64,000 nt of DNA from HXMU1420-13 sp965601825 (GTDB lineage: Bacteria; Bacteroidota; Rhodothermia; Balneolales; Balneolaceae), in contig OZ271839.1 in the NCBI GenBank assembly GCA_965601825.1, positions 1,736,001 to 1,800,000 of the forward strand. Reading direction: 5' to 3'. Of this stretch, positions 1-9,265 are shown one piece after another (position 1 is the first letter of the stretch; each line of letters starts with the position of its first letter). The position numbers and the translations under genes were made by a program. The notes beneath the pieces are model-generated. The model made no database searches and was not told the DNA's origin. It saw only the letters and a program-made list of their open reading frames with translations.

Positions 1-35
1 AACTGAAATCTTCATTTAAAGATTCCAGTGAATTG

Positions 36-109
36 TCGGGGAGACAGGATTTGAACCTGCGACCCTTCGCTCCCAAAGCGAATGCGCTACCGGGCTGCGC
101 CACTCCCCG
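36..109 (-). tRNA. tRNA-Pro (anticodon UGG)
   Basis: The minus strand folds as a 74-nt cloverleaf. The acceptor arm CGGGGAG pairs with CTCCCCG, the D arm is GCGCAGCCCGGTAGCGC, and the anticodon stem TCGCT/AGCGA carries the loop TTTGGGA, so the anticodon is TGG (73-75 on the plus strand). The T arm contains GGTTCAAATCC. The discriminator base is A. The genome continues with CAA rather than a full CCA, so CCA is probably added after transcription. It reads all four proline CCN codons, mainly CCA and CCG. Confidence 0.97.
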
Positions 110-126
110 ATTTTTCAAAGACTGCT

Positions 127-156
127 AAGATAAGATTTATTGATGTTGTAAGGCAA
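127..156 (-). promoter_or_regulatory. Probable promoter of tRNA-Pro
   Basis: On the minus strand a TTGCCT box (151-156) lies 18 bases before a TATCTT box (127-132). This fits a sigma70-type promoter and would start transcription about ten bases before the tRNA. Seen by eye only; AT-rich DNA produces such matches by chance. Confidence 0.4.
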
Positions 157-188
157 TACTGAATTGAAAAAAGAATGAAAAAAATCTG

Positions 189-1454
189 TCATTCTGAAAG
201 GATAGCCTTCACGTAATTATCCCAACTCATAGTTGCTGCTGCTTCTCTTACATCATTTCTTGAAAGTGGTTTTTCAAGGAATTTGAGCATCTGATCAGCC
301 ATAGAATCTATATCATTTGGTTTGGCCAGGTAACCGTTTTTAGCGTCAGTGATAGTTTCAGGGAAATGACCAACATTTGTAGCTAAAATTGGGAGTTCAA
401 AATTATAGGTGAGTGATTCGACTCCGGAAGGTGTTGCTGTTAAATAGTAGAGAATACTGCAATCCGACACCTGAAAATATTTATGTACATCTTCGTTTGG
501 GATGAACTCGTTTTTTACAACAACCGAATCATTAAGTGATAATTCGTCTACTAGTTGGAGAGGGCGGTAGTCTTGTTCACTTTCTTTATTCTTAAGAAAT
601 AGGAATTGTGCTATTCCGAAGAGGAATTGCTTGATTTTTGTTGAGAATTTAGAAGTATCTAAAGTTGCCCAAAACTCCTCACCACAAATCAAGAAAGAAA
701 CATCATTACGTTGATCTGCTACTTTTTTAAATGCTTTTATAGCATTATGCAATCCTTTGTATTTGCGAATAAAACCGAAGTACAAAAAAACATTCTCTTT
801 GAGGCCTAATTTTTCTTTAAATGTTTGGACATCAAATGTAGGATCCGGTTGGTATAAATCATAAACAGGGTGAAAGAGTTTGATAACAGTTGTTGTGTTC
901 TGACTTCTTTTGCCGGATTCATTTACTTCAAAACTACTTTTCGGGAATAACTCTTTCAGTTCATTCACTGTCTTATAAGCATGCGTTATGTAGGTATCTG
1001 CATGCTTAATTCCCAGTTTGGTTAGTCGTTCATCTATAGTGCTGCCTTCTTTCTGCACTACAAAGTGTAAATCGAAAATTATTTCAGCTGAAGAATTCTT
1101 TCTTAGCCATTTAGCCATAGAACCCATTGGGATACCCTGAATGGAAATTGCCCATTGAAATATCACTTTATCCGGGTTTAGTGAGGCAATGTATTTGGCA
1201 GTTTCTCTCCAACTAAATGGGTTATTGTAGTTGGTGATGTATTTAACCTGAATATTGGTTCCTTCAAGGAAATCAGATTTGCTGGATTTATCTACAAACT
1301 CCCTGGGGATTATGGATGGATATTGGTTGGTCCATGATACGATATGAACCTCATTATCGGGATTTTTATCAAATGTCTTGGCCAGAGAGGTATTGTAATT
1401 AGAAATTCCGCCTTTAAATTTTGGACCGGGACCAAAGCAAACAATTTTAGCCAT
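189..1454 (-). CDS. Glycosyltransferase family 4-like protein
   Basis: A 421-residue protein of two Rossmann-like halves, as in GT-B glycosyltransferases that move a sugar from a nucleotide donor onto a glycan or lipid acceptor in the cytoplasm. The N-terminus has the glycine-rich acceptor-side loop (FGPGPKFKGGISNYN, residues 7-21). The C-terminal half (about 225-400) has the donor-site pattern PSGVESLTYNFELPILATN followed by VGHFPETI, which matches the GT4 donor-binding region in position. No signal peptide or membrane segment is visible. It starts inside the end of the upstream epimerase gene (8-base overlap), so the two are almost certainly translated from one mRNA. The pair probably serves surface polysaccharide or glycolipid synthesis; the actual sugar and acceptor cannot be read from the sequence. 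Confidence 0.85.
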   Translation of the reverse strand: MAKIVCFGPGPKFKGGISNYNTSLAKTFDKNPDNEVHIVSWTNQYPSIIPREFVDKSSKSDFLEGTNIQVKYITNYNNPFSWRETAKYIASLNPDKVIFQWAISIQGIPMGSMAKWLRKNSSAEIIFDLHFVVQKEGSTIDERLTKLGIKHADTYITHAYKTVNELKELFPKSSFEVNESGKRSQNTTTVIKLFHPVYDLYQPDPTFDVQTFKEKLGLKENVFLYFGFIRKYKGLHNAIKAFKKVADQRNDVSFLICGEEFWATLDTSKFSTKIKQFLFGIAQFLFLKNKESEQDYRPLQLVDELSLNDSVVVKNEFIPNEDVHKYFQVSDCSILYYLTATPSGVESLTYNFELPILATNVGHFPETITDAKNGYLAKPNDIDSMADQMLKFLEKPLSRNDVREAAATMSWDNYVKAILSE

Positions 1455-2493
1455 ACTTTTCTACTGCTACGTCATAGACCCGTCGCATTCCTTCTTCTAA
1501 ACTTAGTTTCGGTTTCCAGCCAAGTTCATTATTCACATAATCCATTTTTGCGTATCTGGAGTGAACCCCAACTGGTTTGTCCAGTAAGGTTTTTATTTCT
1601 GGATTATAACCTGCAAATGAAGTGAAAACCTTAATCAGATCTAAAAAAGAAGTCAATTTTCCACTTCCAATGTTGATGGCTCTTCCATCTTTTATATGAT
1701 CCATCGCATGGAGTGTGCAATCCATAACATCTTCAATATGCACGAAATCTCGACCTTGTTTACCTGTTCCCCAAACTTCAAAAGGGTTTTCTTTGAGGGC
1801 AGCTCTTCTTGCAATTGCCGGAACTGGGTAGGAGAGATCCTGATCTTCGCCGTAACCGGAAAAAGGTCGAATACACGTAACTGAGACATCATAATACTTA
1901 GCGGCAATTGATGCTAAATATTCGCCGGTAAGTTTTGACCAACCATACGTCATATCCGGTTGACCCATTTTAGTGAAATCGATGTCTGATTCTGCAAGAG
2001 CAATTGCATCTGATTCTGTTTGTAAATCAACGGGATAAGCGGCACTCGAGCTTGGATATAAAGCTCTTTCCGGCTTGTTAAGGCAAATCCATCGAAAAAA
2101 GAGGGCATCAATAGCTAAATCAAGTGCTACTTTCATAGGATCGCCATCAATGGTTGCACGTCCGCCAACGATTGCAGCAAAATGAAAAACATCTTTGAAT
2201 GAAGCTATTTTTAGACCAAAAGTGGTATTCAAATAGTCAGGATTTTCAATTAATTCATCTAAAACTACTCGAATGTCTGCCTTTAGAAAGACCATTCGCT
2301 CATCATCTCCAAAAAACTCTAGCCCATTTTCATCTTTTCTTGTTTTAGTACCAATTGGAAGCCATGTAGAAGGGTGTGTTCCAACTGATAAATCATCGAT
2401 AAAAAAGATGGTATCAGAGGTTGTTCGATGAAGTCGTTTTACAAAATTGCGGCCAACAAATCCGCATCCGCCGGTGATTAGATGATAATTCAT
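1447..2493 (-). CDS. NAD-dependent sugar epimerase/dehydratase
   Basis: A 348-residue extended short-chain dehydrogenase/reductase. The NAD-binding TGGCGFVG motif is at residues 7-14, the active-site serine region is SSSAAYP (148-154), and the catalytic Tyr/Lys pair is in YGWSK (Y183, K187). This set is diagnostic of the nucleotide-sugar epimerase/dehydratase family, such as UDP-glucose 4-epimerase or GDP-mannose dehydratase relatives. The product is predicted cytoplasmic and would modify an NDP-sugar for the glycosyltransferase whose gene overlaps its 3' end. An unusual internal stretch between the first two strands (about residues 40-70, FGDDERM region) is longer than in GalE. The exact reaction is not determined. 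Confidence 0.87.
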   Translation of the reverse strand: MNYHLITGGCGFVGRNFVKRLHRTTSDTIFFIDDLSVGTHPSTWLPIGTKTRKDENGLEFFGDDERMVFLKADIRVVLDELIENPDYLNTTFGLKIASFKDVFHFAAIVGGRATIDGDPMKVALDLAIDALFFRWICLNKPERALYPSSSAAYPVDLQTESDAIALAESDIDFTKMGQPDMTYGWSKLTGEYLASIAAKYYDVSVTCIRPFSGYGEDQDLSYPVPAIARRAALKENPFEVWGTGKQGRDFVHIEDVMDCTLHAMDHIKDGRAINIGSGKLTSFLDLIKVFTSFAGYNPEIKTLLDKPVGVHSRYAKMDYVNNELGWKPKLSLEEGMRRVYDVAVEKYG

Positions 2494-2612
2494 GATTCAA
2501 TTTAAAATGTGCCTCATAAGATAGTGAATTCTAAAAAAAGGGGACGTTCAATAAGCACTTTGTTTTAAAAATCACGTTCTTTGTTTTTCCAAATTTAAAA
2601 TCTGAAAGCTTC

Positions 2613-3584
2613 ATGTTCCGATTCATTACTTCGCTTTTCTTCTCATTACTTGTTTTAAACGTTAATGCACAGTCGTTACAAGTTACAAAGGCAACTTACA
2701 ATCAAGTATTGCCGACCGGAATTGTTGATGCAGATGGAGTCTCTATTTTAGATGGAAATGAAACTATACAAAATGGCTCATACACAATGCCTGGTGAACC
2801 GGATCCTTCAATTAAGATTTATCCACTGGCAAACGGCGGTGCGATTCTGCGAGAAAACATTGCTAACTTTTTATTCTATGATAATTTCGGACGTATACAG
2901 AAAACTATTTCTAACAGTACTCAAAGTGAAGGTGGAGAAGCAATTTCAGAAGTAGCGCATGATCCAAATGCAAAAACAGTGGTTTTATATAATCCAAAAA
3001 TCATGAGTGATGGAAATACGGGATCAAGAGCAAAACTGATTACCGGTAGTTCTGTTCCAGTGGATATTTACTACAGTGGAAATAGAGCCTTAAGAACAGT
3101 TGTAGTATCAGATAATGGTGAGTTAATTGCATTGGCTAGTATGAGTGATGGAACCGATGATCAGGTTCAAATTCTAGATCGATTTGGAAATAATTTAGGT
3201 GAAATTGAATTCGATCAGGATGTGAAAGGTGTTTCATTTTCAGAAAACGGACTTTTTATAACTGTTTATTCAGGTGGACGTGCTGCCGCTTATGAGATCA
3301 GAAGTAAAGAACGTGTTGGCTCAACTAGTTTTAGAAACACAAGTTTGCTTTATGCAAATTATAGTCCTAATGACCGTAGTATTGTAGCAGTAACCGGGTC
3401 TGGAAATGAATCATTTACAGAACTTGAAGGACACGTTGTAAACATTTCAGCTCGACAAATTGCCAGGGCAGATATCAGTGGTTCAGTAAACACTATTCAT
3501 CAACCTAGACTTACAAGAACAGGTTCAGGTAGATATCAGATTACCGGTTTCAATCAAACTTTGACTATGAGAGCTAGTTTTTAA
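2613..3584 (+). CDS. Secreted beta-propeller-like protein
   Basis: A 323-residue protein with a clear signal peptide (hydrophobic residues 4-16, cleavage probably after NVNA, before Q20). The mature part has repeating strand-turn units of about 40 residues with phrases such as VVSDNGELIALAS, VSFSENGLFITVYS and ANYSPNDRSIVAVT, which resemble blades of a WD40/YVTN-type propeller. No catalytic motif is recognised. It probably sits in the periplasm or outside the cell. It is 48 bases upstream of the GH97 gene on the same strand, so the two may be cotranscribed. I do not recognise a specific function. Confidence 0.7.
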   Translation: MFRFITSLFFSLLVLNVNAQSLQVTKATYNQVLPTGIVDADGVSILDGNETIQNGSYTMPGEPDPSIKIYPLANGGAILRENIANFLFYDNFGRIQKTISNSTQSEGGEAISEVAHDPNAKTVVLYNPKIMSDGNTGSRAKLITGSSVPVDIYYSGNRALRTVVVSDNGELIALASMSDGTDDQVQILDRFGNNLGEIEFDQDVKGVSFSENGLFITVYSGGRAAAYEIRSKERVGSTSFRNTSLLYANYSPNDRSIVAVTGSGNESFTELEGHVVNISARQIARADISGSVNTIHQPRLTRTGSGRYQITGFNQTLTMRASF

Positions 3585-3632
3585 AAGCTCGAATCTTCCT
3601 CTCCTAACCAAGAATCAACTAATCTAACCATC

Positions 3633-5750
3633 ATGAAAAATTTTTCTACATTGCTTGTAACTGCAATGTTAATGCTCATGACCAGCTGCAATTCTCTAAC
3701 TGATACAATTTTAGATTCACCGTCAGGGAATTTGCAAATTGAGTTTATGCTTGCTGAAGATGGCACTCCTACCTATCAGGTAAAGCATAATGGAATGGAA
3801 GTTATTCAACCTTCTACTATGGGATTTGAGTTCAATGATCAGGATCCAATGGATGCGGGTTTTGAAATGATTGGTGGTTCTGAGCGTACATTTAAAGAGA
3901 CATGGGAAATGCCATGGGGTGAACAACGAGATGTTGTAAATCACTACAACGAAATGAGAGTTCAGCTCCGGGAAACAGCCTCACCAAATCGAAAAATTGA
4001 TATTTATTTCCGTGCATATGATGATGGCGTTGCCTTTAGATATTATTTCCATGAACAGGATGGCCAGGAAACTTTAACAATTGCCCAGGAGAATACACAT
4101 TTTGAATTAACTGGCGATCACACTACTTGGTGGCAACCAGGTGACTGGGATATTTATGAGCAACTGTATACTGAATCAAGATTCTCAGAAATTGATGTTG
4201 ATCCATATCAGGAAAATGCTGCTAATTTAATTGCATTCTACATCCCTGAAAACTCGGTAAATACACCGGTTACAATGCGAACAGATGATGGACTTCATCT
4301 CAGTTTCCATGAAGCAAATTTGTGGGATTATGCAGGCATGACATTACGCGTTAATAAAGAAGAAAACCGTTTTGAAAGTAGTCTGGTTAAGTCAGATCGA
4401 TTAGGACACGCTGTTCAACGAGATTTACCTTTTGCCACTCCTTGGCGAATGATTCAGGTTGCTGAAACAGCCGGTGATTTAATTGAATCCAGATTGGTTG
4501 TTAATCTTAATGAGCCAAATAAGCTTGGTGATGTGAGTTGGATTGAACCAATGAAATACATGGGAATATGGTGGGAGATGCATTTAGGAATTGCGACATG
4601 GGATTACGAGCAAACCCAAGATATGACCACTTGGAATACGGATGAAGCTTCCTCAGTTCGACATGGTGCCACTACTGAAAACGCAAAACGATACATCGAT
4701 TTTGCATCAGAAAATGGAATTCGTGGTCTATTAATTGAGGGCTGGAATACAGGTTGGGCACGTTGGATTGGTTTCCCTGACAGAGAAGGAGTGTTCGATT
4801 TTATTACACCTTATCCTGATTATGATATTGATGAAGTAGTTCGATATGCTGAGGAGAAAAATGTGCAGATCATCATGCATCATGAGACTTCTGCTGCAGT
4901 TCGTACTTACGAGCAGCAAATGGATACTGCTTACGCTTTGATGCAAAAATATGGGATGCATTCAGTAAAGACAGGGTATGTGGGGCCAATTATTCCCGAT
5001 GGTGAATATCATCATGGTCAGTGGATGGTAAATCATTATAATCTTTCTACTACAACGGCTGCAGAATATCAGGTTGCGCTAAATATTCACGAACCAATAA
5101 AAGCAACAGGACTTCGAAGAACTTATCCGAATCTTATTTCAAGGGAAGGATTACGAGGTCAGGAATTCAACGCATGGGCAATGGATGGTGGAAACCCACC
5201 TGATCATTTGCCGACTATAGCATTTACTCGAATGCTTGCCGGACCGATTGATTTCACGCCCGGAATCTTCAACATCAAGTTGGAGCCTTATCGCGATATG
5301 AACCAGGTGAATACAACAATTGGTCAGCAGTTAGCTCTATATGTGGTGATTTACAGCCCGGTACAAATGGCAGCTGATTTACCTGAAAGTTATGAAGGTC
5401 AGCCGGCTTTTCAGTTTATTCGTGATGTCAGTGTTGATTGGGAACAAAGTATCGTGCTTAATGGTGAAGTTGGTCAATTCGTGACTATTGCACGCGAAGA
5501 ACGTGAAACCGGGAACTGGTTTGTAGGTGGAATCACCGATGAAGAAGCCCGTGAGTTGACCATCAACTTTGATTTCCTTGATCCAAATGCTGAATACGAT
5601 GTAGTAATCTACAAAGATGGAGAAGATGCTCATTGGGATGATAACCCAACCAGCATCACCATTGAAGAAGTTGAAATCGACAGCTCTTCTTCACTAACCA
5701 TTCAATTAGCAGAGGGAGGAGGATTCGCTATAAGTTTATTGAAGAGGTAA
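3633..5750 (+). CDS. GH97 alpha-glucosidase (SusB-like), lipoprotein
   Basis: A 705-residue family GH97 enzyme. It has a lipoprotein signal peptide ending at C19 (LMTSC), an N-terminal beta-sandwich domain (about 25-290), a TIM-barrel catalytic domain (about 300-610) and a C-terminal beta domain. The residues matching the inverting alpha-glucosidase SusB are present: E418 in HHETSA, E487 in NIHEPIKATG and E511 in GQEFNAW. The spacings between them (69 and 24 residues) equal those I recall for SusB (E439, E508, E532). This predicts an inverting, calcium-dependent enzyme releasing glucose from alpha-glucans at the outer membrane or periplasm. The usual SusC/SusD partners are not adjacent; the neighbour is a secreted propeller-like protein. 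Confidence 0.93.
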   Translation: MKNFSTLLVTAMLMLMTSCNSLTDTILDSPSGNLQIEFMLAEDGTPTYQVKHNGMEVIQPSTMGFEFNDQDPMDAGFEMIGGSERTFKETWEMPWGEQRDVVNHYNEMRVQLRETASPNRKIDIYFRAYDDGVAFRYYFHEQDGQETLTIAQENTHFELTGDHTTWWQPGDWDIYEQLYTESRFSEIDVDPYQENAANLIAFYIPENSVNTPVTMRTDDGLHLSFHEANLWDYAGMTLRVNKEENRFESSLVKSDRLGHAVQRDLPFATPWRMIQVAETAGDLIESRLVVNLNEPNKLGDVSWIEPMKYMGIWWEMHLGIATWDYEQTQDMTTWNTDEASSVRHGATTENAKRYIDFASENGIRGLLIEGWNTGWARWIGFPDREGVFDFITPYPDYDIDEVVRYAEEKNVQIIMHHETSAAVRTYEQQMDTAYALMQKYGMHSVKTGYVGPIIPDGEYHHGQWMVNHYNLSTTTAAEYQVALNIHEPIKATGLRRTYPNLISREGLRGQEFNAWAMDGGNPPDHLPTIAFTRMLAGPIDFTPGIFNIKLEPYRDMNQVNTTIGQQLALYVVIYSPVQMAADLPESYEGQPAFQFIRDVSVDWEQSIVLNGEVGQFVTIAREERETGNWFVGGITDEEARELTINFDFLDPNAEYDVVIYKDGEDAHWDDNPTSITIEEVEIDSSSSLTIQLAEGGGFAISLLKR

Positions 5751-5779
5751 AGTACAAATGATAATCGACCAACCGTTTT

Positions 5780-6220
5780 TTATTTCTTCATAATTTTAGA
5801 AATCGTCTTTCTAACTGATTTTGTTGGCTTATCCATGTCATTTAAGGCAAAGTTAATGGATTCTTCAATAAGTTCTTTTACTTCAGCGTTTCTGTAGTCA
5901 TCCGGTTTCTTTATTTCGATATGCCGAATTAATTTTCCGGTGCCCTTCAGTAGTTTGTTTGGGTCATCAAGTAGAGTGCCCTTATTGAAACCCAAATTTA
6001 AGTGTTCTGAATAGATTGGGATGTGGCAAAAAGCATCACCTAGCTTTTCTGAAATAGAAAACACTGCCGACAGTGCATGAGTATGATACAAAAGTTCATT
6101 GCTGTCAGGGTATAATTCCAAGATGAATTCACGCAGGTCGGTAAACAAGTGAATGACTTCCTGTTCTTTATGCAGCAAAAGGTTTTGAAAGTCCGGGTGT
6201 ATAGGTCTTAGCTTCGTCAT
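5780..6220 (-). CDS. DUF1801-like small protein
   Basis: A protein of about 146 residues resembling the DUF1801/YdhG-like superfamily. It carries the typical spread YHTHALSAVFSI and HIPIYSEHLNLGFNKG followed by LIRHIEIKKPDD. Its biochemical role is unknown in the family (some members bind iron or regulate iron handling). The start at 6220 (MTKLRPIHPDF) is preferred. An in-frame upstream ATG at 6286 would add 22 residues and run into the preceding acetyltransferase gene. With the chosen start the gap to that gene is 10 bases, as expected for a two-gene operon. No signal peptide. Confidence 0.7.
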   Translation of the reverse strand: MTKLRPIHPDFQNLLLHKEQEVIHLFTDLREFILELYPDSNELLYHTHALSAVFSISEKLGDAFCHIPIYSEHLNLGFNKGTLLDDPNKLLKGTGKLIRHIEIKKPDDYRNAEVKELIEESINFALNDMDKPTKSVRKTISKIMKK

Positions 6221-6230
6221 TTTATTTTCA

Positions 6231-6686
6231 TTATTCCGTTTTTCTAAGCTCTTTCTTTTTAAAGTAAAAGAGTTCAGGATCTCCATCGTCTAATCCGATA
6301 ATTTCGCCTGCAAAAGAAAACCCAGCTTTCGTTAATGTCTTTTGCATTGGAATATTAGACCTATTAGTTGAAGTAAAAACCTTATTAGTCTTGCTTTGTT
6401 CGCATATTAATTTAATCGCTTGACAACCAATACCTTTTGCTCTAAATCCTTCTTCGATCACAATTAGCTCTATCCAACCTAGATCAAAAAAACGATAATC
6501 AAATATTATAAAGCCAACCGTAAGACCATCCACCAAAATGATATAACAATCATTATCTGAAATGGCTTTTATAATCTTTTCTTCTCTGTTTAGTTGTACA
6601 TGCTCAATTTTATCTAAACTATAATCCAAGTCAACCACTGAGACTTTATCTTCTGAGGTTGCCATTCTTAGGACAATAGTTTCCAT
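6231..6686 (-). CDS. GNAT family N-acetyltransferase
   Basis: A 151-residue single-domain GNAT. The acetyl-CoA pyrophosphate-binding loop is RAKGIG (residues 82-87), preceded by the strand WIELIVIEEGF and followed by the conserved FTSTNRSNIPMQKTLTKAGF segment, in which the substrate-side asparagines are typical. It would transfer an acetyl group from acetyl-CoA to an amine of unknown identity in the cytoplasm. It is the first gene of a probable two-gene unit with the DUF1801-like gene. Confidence 0.85.
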   Translation of the reverse strand: METIVLRMATSEDKVSVVDLDYSLDKIEHVQLNREEKIIKAISDNDCYIILVDGLTVGFIIFDYRFFDLGWIELIVIEEGFRAKGIGCQAIKLICEQSKTNKVFTSTNRSNIPMQKTLTKAGFSFAGEIIGLDDGDPELFYFKKKELRKTE

Positions 6687-6747
6687 ATCGTTTTGTGTCT
6701 TCCAGGATTAATTATTCATCCATAAAATGTTGAATTCTATCCATCGA

Positions 6748-6766
6748 TCCCAATTTCAAGTTGGGA
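6748..6766. repeat. Small inverted repeat
   Basis: TCCCAA and TTGGGA flank a 7-base loop. The stem is only 6 bp with no T-run next to it on either strand. It sits in the 219-base gap between the GNAT and beta-helix genes and has no clear role. Confidence 0.3.
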
Positions 6767-6845
6767 ATGTGAAAGCATACAAGAGCTTACATTCTAAGCA
6801 ACGAAATTAGAGCTCATCTGATAATTCTATTCAATCCGGATGATA

Positions 6846-6873
6846 TGAAAAAGGCTAATATCATTTGATATTA
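6846..6873 (-). terminator. Possible AT-rich terminator of the beta-helix gene
   Basis: On the minus strand, 33 bases after the stop codon of the beta-helix gene, TAATATCA pairs perfectly with TGATATTA around a 2-base loop (6856-6873), followed by GCCTTTTTC. The stem is weak because it is nearly all A/T, so the call is tentative. Confidence 0.4.
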
Positions 6874-6905
6874 TCATCATTAGTAACTTTGAGTCTGATC
6901 AACTT

Positions 6906-8378
6906 CTAGTCGTTCCAACCATCAGGATAAGTATTTCCTCCAATTTGGTTATATATCGGAAAAGATTGTGATGGGCTGTTTGGAGTTGAATTAGGCAATT
7001 CAGAACAGAAATTCATTTTATACACCCGTTCGATTCCTTTTGGTTGTATCAGATGGTTGAGCCCTTCTCCTGTAGTTATCGGGTTAATCCAGGTAGAATC
7101 TTCATGATTCCATGTGTCAAAACCGAGTTGGCACCCATTTGCAATACAATCTTTGTACGTCACCTGTTTGTTGGGTTTAACAAATTCTGGTCTTGGATCG
7201 GGAGCCCATCCAAAACCTGTTCCGTACCCATATAAGGTATCTTTTTGCCCGGCAGCATTATAAACGTTCACATCATTTGCTACACATCCTTCAAAAGTTA
7301 TGTTAGTTCCGCAAGCGCTAAATCCTGTTGATTGTAGGTCCTGAGGTACAATTGCAGTTATATCCGTTACATGGCAGCCAGTTACAGTTATATTACTTCC
7401 ATACACTTCTACACCGGTTGCTTTTGCTCCTGTTTTCTGTGGTCCTAATCCATCATGTACATGTTTGGCGGTGAAATTTGTAACAGTTGCCCCATGTACC
7501 GGAAATAATGAGATACCGTGACAATCATCACAACAACCATGAATATGTGTTGCTGAGCAGTTAGAGAAATTCAAGTCATAACTATCTGCAGGCATAAATC
7601 CGATGCATGTATGACCAATTTTAGAATGCGGACTACCTTTATAAGTAGTCGTTAATCTGGTAACTGAGCAGCCCAATGTATTAACCCCTTTACACTCAAA
7701 GTAGGGGAATCCACTAGCCACTCCATCATTATTTTTGAATTCTGATACAGTGCAATTATTAATCATACTGGTTTTTGATCCATTTTCTCCACCAATAATC
7801 ATAAACCCGCCTGCTAGTGCAGCTGTAACGGATACTTTTTGTACATGACAGCTATCAATAGTAAACGAATTGGCTCCCAATAATGAAAATCCACTTGGAA
7901 ATAAATCAAACCCACTATATGTAAGGCCTTCAACAGTCATATTGGTGACAGTTAAACCTTCAGAATTAATAGCACTCAAACCACATAAGCCCATATTTTT
8001 TATTGTACCATTTTGGATGGTAACATTACTGCAAAGATTGCCACCATTAACAACAATAACTCCAATGGATGTCTGTGTTCCACCTACATCACTTCCTACG
8101 AGGTGGTTATGCTGAAAATCCAAAACCACATCGTCACATTGGATTACGATTGCAGCGAATAAGATGCCATCTTGTGGTGGCGACCAGGTGATCGTTTTAC
8201 CTAAAACATATTTTCCCGGTTGACTTATATAATATCCAGCAGCAGGTATTTCACTGATCACCGTTGCTGTACCTGTGGGGATAACTTGTTCCGGTGAGTT
8301 CTTTTCAATTTGTTGCGTGATTGTCTTTACTTGTTCCGCAGCTGCCTTTTTAATAGTTGAGTTTCTGTGTTCTGACAT
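6906..8378 (-). CDS. Cysteine-rich right-handed beta-helix protein
   Basis: A 490-residue protein. Residues 1-30 are polar and helical with no signal peptide. From about residue 75 it is built of short strand-turn coils of 20-30 residues of the parallel beta-helix (PbH1) kind, for example VTIQNGTIKNMGLCG, LTVTNMTVEGL, MINNCTVSEF, LNFSNCSATHIHG, ITVTGCHVTDI and ITFEGCVANDV. I count 18 cysteines, many at the same position of successive coils, plus a CCDDC cluster near residue 300. Such folds occur in polysaccharide lyases, adhesins and structural proteins; no lyase catalytic set is evident. The gene stands alone with gaps of 219 and 365 bases. Its location (cytoplasm, or a non-classical exported route) is unclear. 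Confidence 0.7.
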   Translation of the reverse strand: MSEHRNSTIKKAAAEQVKTITQQIEKNSPEQVIPTGTATVISEIPAAGYYISQPGKYVLGKTITWSPPQDGILFAAIVIQCDDVVLDFQHNHLVGSDVGGTQTSIGVIVVNGGNLCSNVTIQNGTIKNMGLCGLSAINSEGLTVTNMTVEGLTYSGFDLFPSGFSLLGANSFTIDSCHVQKVSVTAALAGGFMIIGGENGSKTSMINNCTVSEFKNNDGVASGFPYFECKGVNTLGCSVTRLTTTYKGSPHSKIGHTCIGFMPADSYDLNFSNCSATHIHGCCDDCHGISLFPVHGATVTNFTAKHVHDGLGPQKTGAKATGVEVYGSNITVTGCHVTDITAIVPQDLQSTGFSACGTNITFEGCVANDVNVYNAAGQKDTLYGYGTGFGWAPDPRPEFVKPNKQVTYKDCIANGCQLGFDTWNHEDSTWINPITTGEGLNHLIQPKGIERVYKMNFCSELPNSTPNSPSQSFPIYNQIGGNTYPDGWND

Positions 8379-8743
8379 TTGAATTGATGTTTAATGATGT
8401 GGATTTTTAGACTTTCAATTTCATTTTGCTCTCCAAGAAAAGAGTAGAATAAAATGGTTACACTTTACCCCAATTACTTCTTTAAGTGTTATTCCAATTA
8501 TTCTCAGAAATATAGAGTTAAAGTCATTAAAACTAAGTTAAATTCAAAACGAAATCAGGTATTTACACTTAAAATGTGTAGCGTAGCCCAACCAATCCTG
8601 ATAACAAACAGAAGCATTCCAGCTTACGGGAAGTGATGGATTCAGGATTAGAATTAAATTGATAATGGAAGATGGATGCCAGACAAAAGACTATTGTTCT
8701 TAATCCGGACCTAATTTAAATGGGTTTATCCCCTTGAATTGGG
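8379..8743. other. Intergenic stretch, nothing recognised
   Basis: This 365-base stretch lies between the start of the beta-helix gene and the end of the NTF2-like gene. A 60-codon plus-strand frame at 8454-8636 has no family resemblance, no ribosome binding site and an arbitrary composition, so I do not call it. No strong hairpin, tRNA or repeat was seen. It should contain the promoter of the beta-helix gene in 8379-8450. Confidence 0.5.
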
Positions 8744-9265
8744 CTATATGTCAAGTTCACCATCCAGATTGATTTTAAGGCTTGATATTTTCCAAATCCC
8801 ATCCACTTTTACTAGCCATACATCATAAACAACGGTCGTAATCGTACTAAATTCCTGTCCATTTAGCGTATTTGTCAATAAAGCGTACTGATTAATAAAT
8901 GCAGTGCTGTCATTTTGTTCTAGAAAATGAGTGTTGGTCATTAAATGTCTTCGCTGCATCCCATTTGATTTGAAGAAATCGAGTCTCTTTTGAGTGCTTT
9001 CTTTATTTACATTCCTAAGTCTCTCTTTAGTAAATAACCTAAGATAATTGTCCAAGTCTCCCTTATCCCAATAAAAAGCATATGCATTCATTACATCTTT
9101 AATTGCTAAACGGTCTGATAATGAAAAATTTGGGTCACCGGCAATTCCTGACCAGGTCATATCCGATTTATAATTTATATCTACTACTGATTGGCCAAAT
9201 ATTCCACCGCTTAGCATAATCAATGTGAATATTGAGACTATTAATTTTAGTGAAACTCGTTTCAT
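8744..9265 (-). CDS. Secreted SnoaL/NTF2-like protein
   Basis: A 173-residue protein with a signal peptide (hydrophobic residues 8-23, cleavage near FGQ). The mature part has the NTF2-like order: an N-terminal helix with LSDRLAIKDVMNAYAFYWD, then DLDNYLRLFT, and a curved sheet ending in TTVVYDVWLVKVDGIWKISS. This is the SnoaL-like fold used by both enzymes and small ligand-binding proteins; no catalytic Asp/His pair can be assigned safely. Predicted periplasmic. It is not tightly spaced to its neighbours (199 bases to the next minus-strand gene end upstream). Confidence 0.72.
   Translation of the reverse strand: MKRVSLKLIVSIFTLIMLSGGIFGQSVVDINYKSDMTWSGIAGDPNFSLSDRLAIKDVMNAYAFYWDKGDLDNYLRLFTKERLRNVNKESTQKRLDFFKSNGMQRRHLMTNTHFLEQNDSTAFINQYALLTNTLNGQEFSTITTVVYDVWLVKVDGIWKISSLKINLDGELDI

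Noticed and set aside
36..109. tRNA-Pro as an integration site for an island
   Set aside because: No repeated copy of the tRNA 3' end and no integrase gene was seen in the window; the bases beyond its 3' end are only 35 long.
8454..8636. 60-codon plus-strand frame in the gap upstream of the NTF2-like gene
   Set aside because: No ribosome site, no family resemblance, and a composition like translated noncoding AT-rich DNA.
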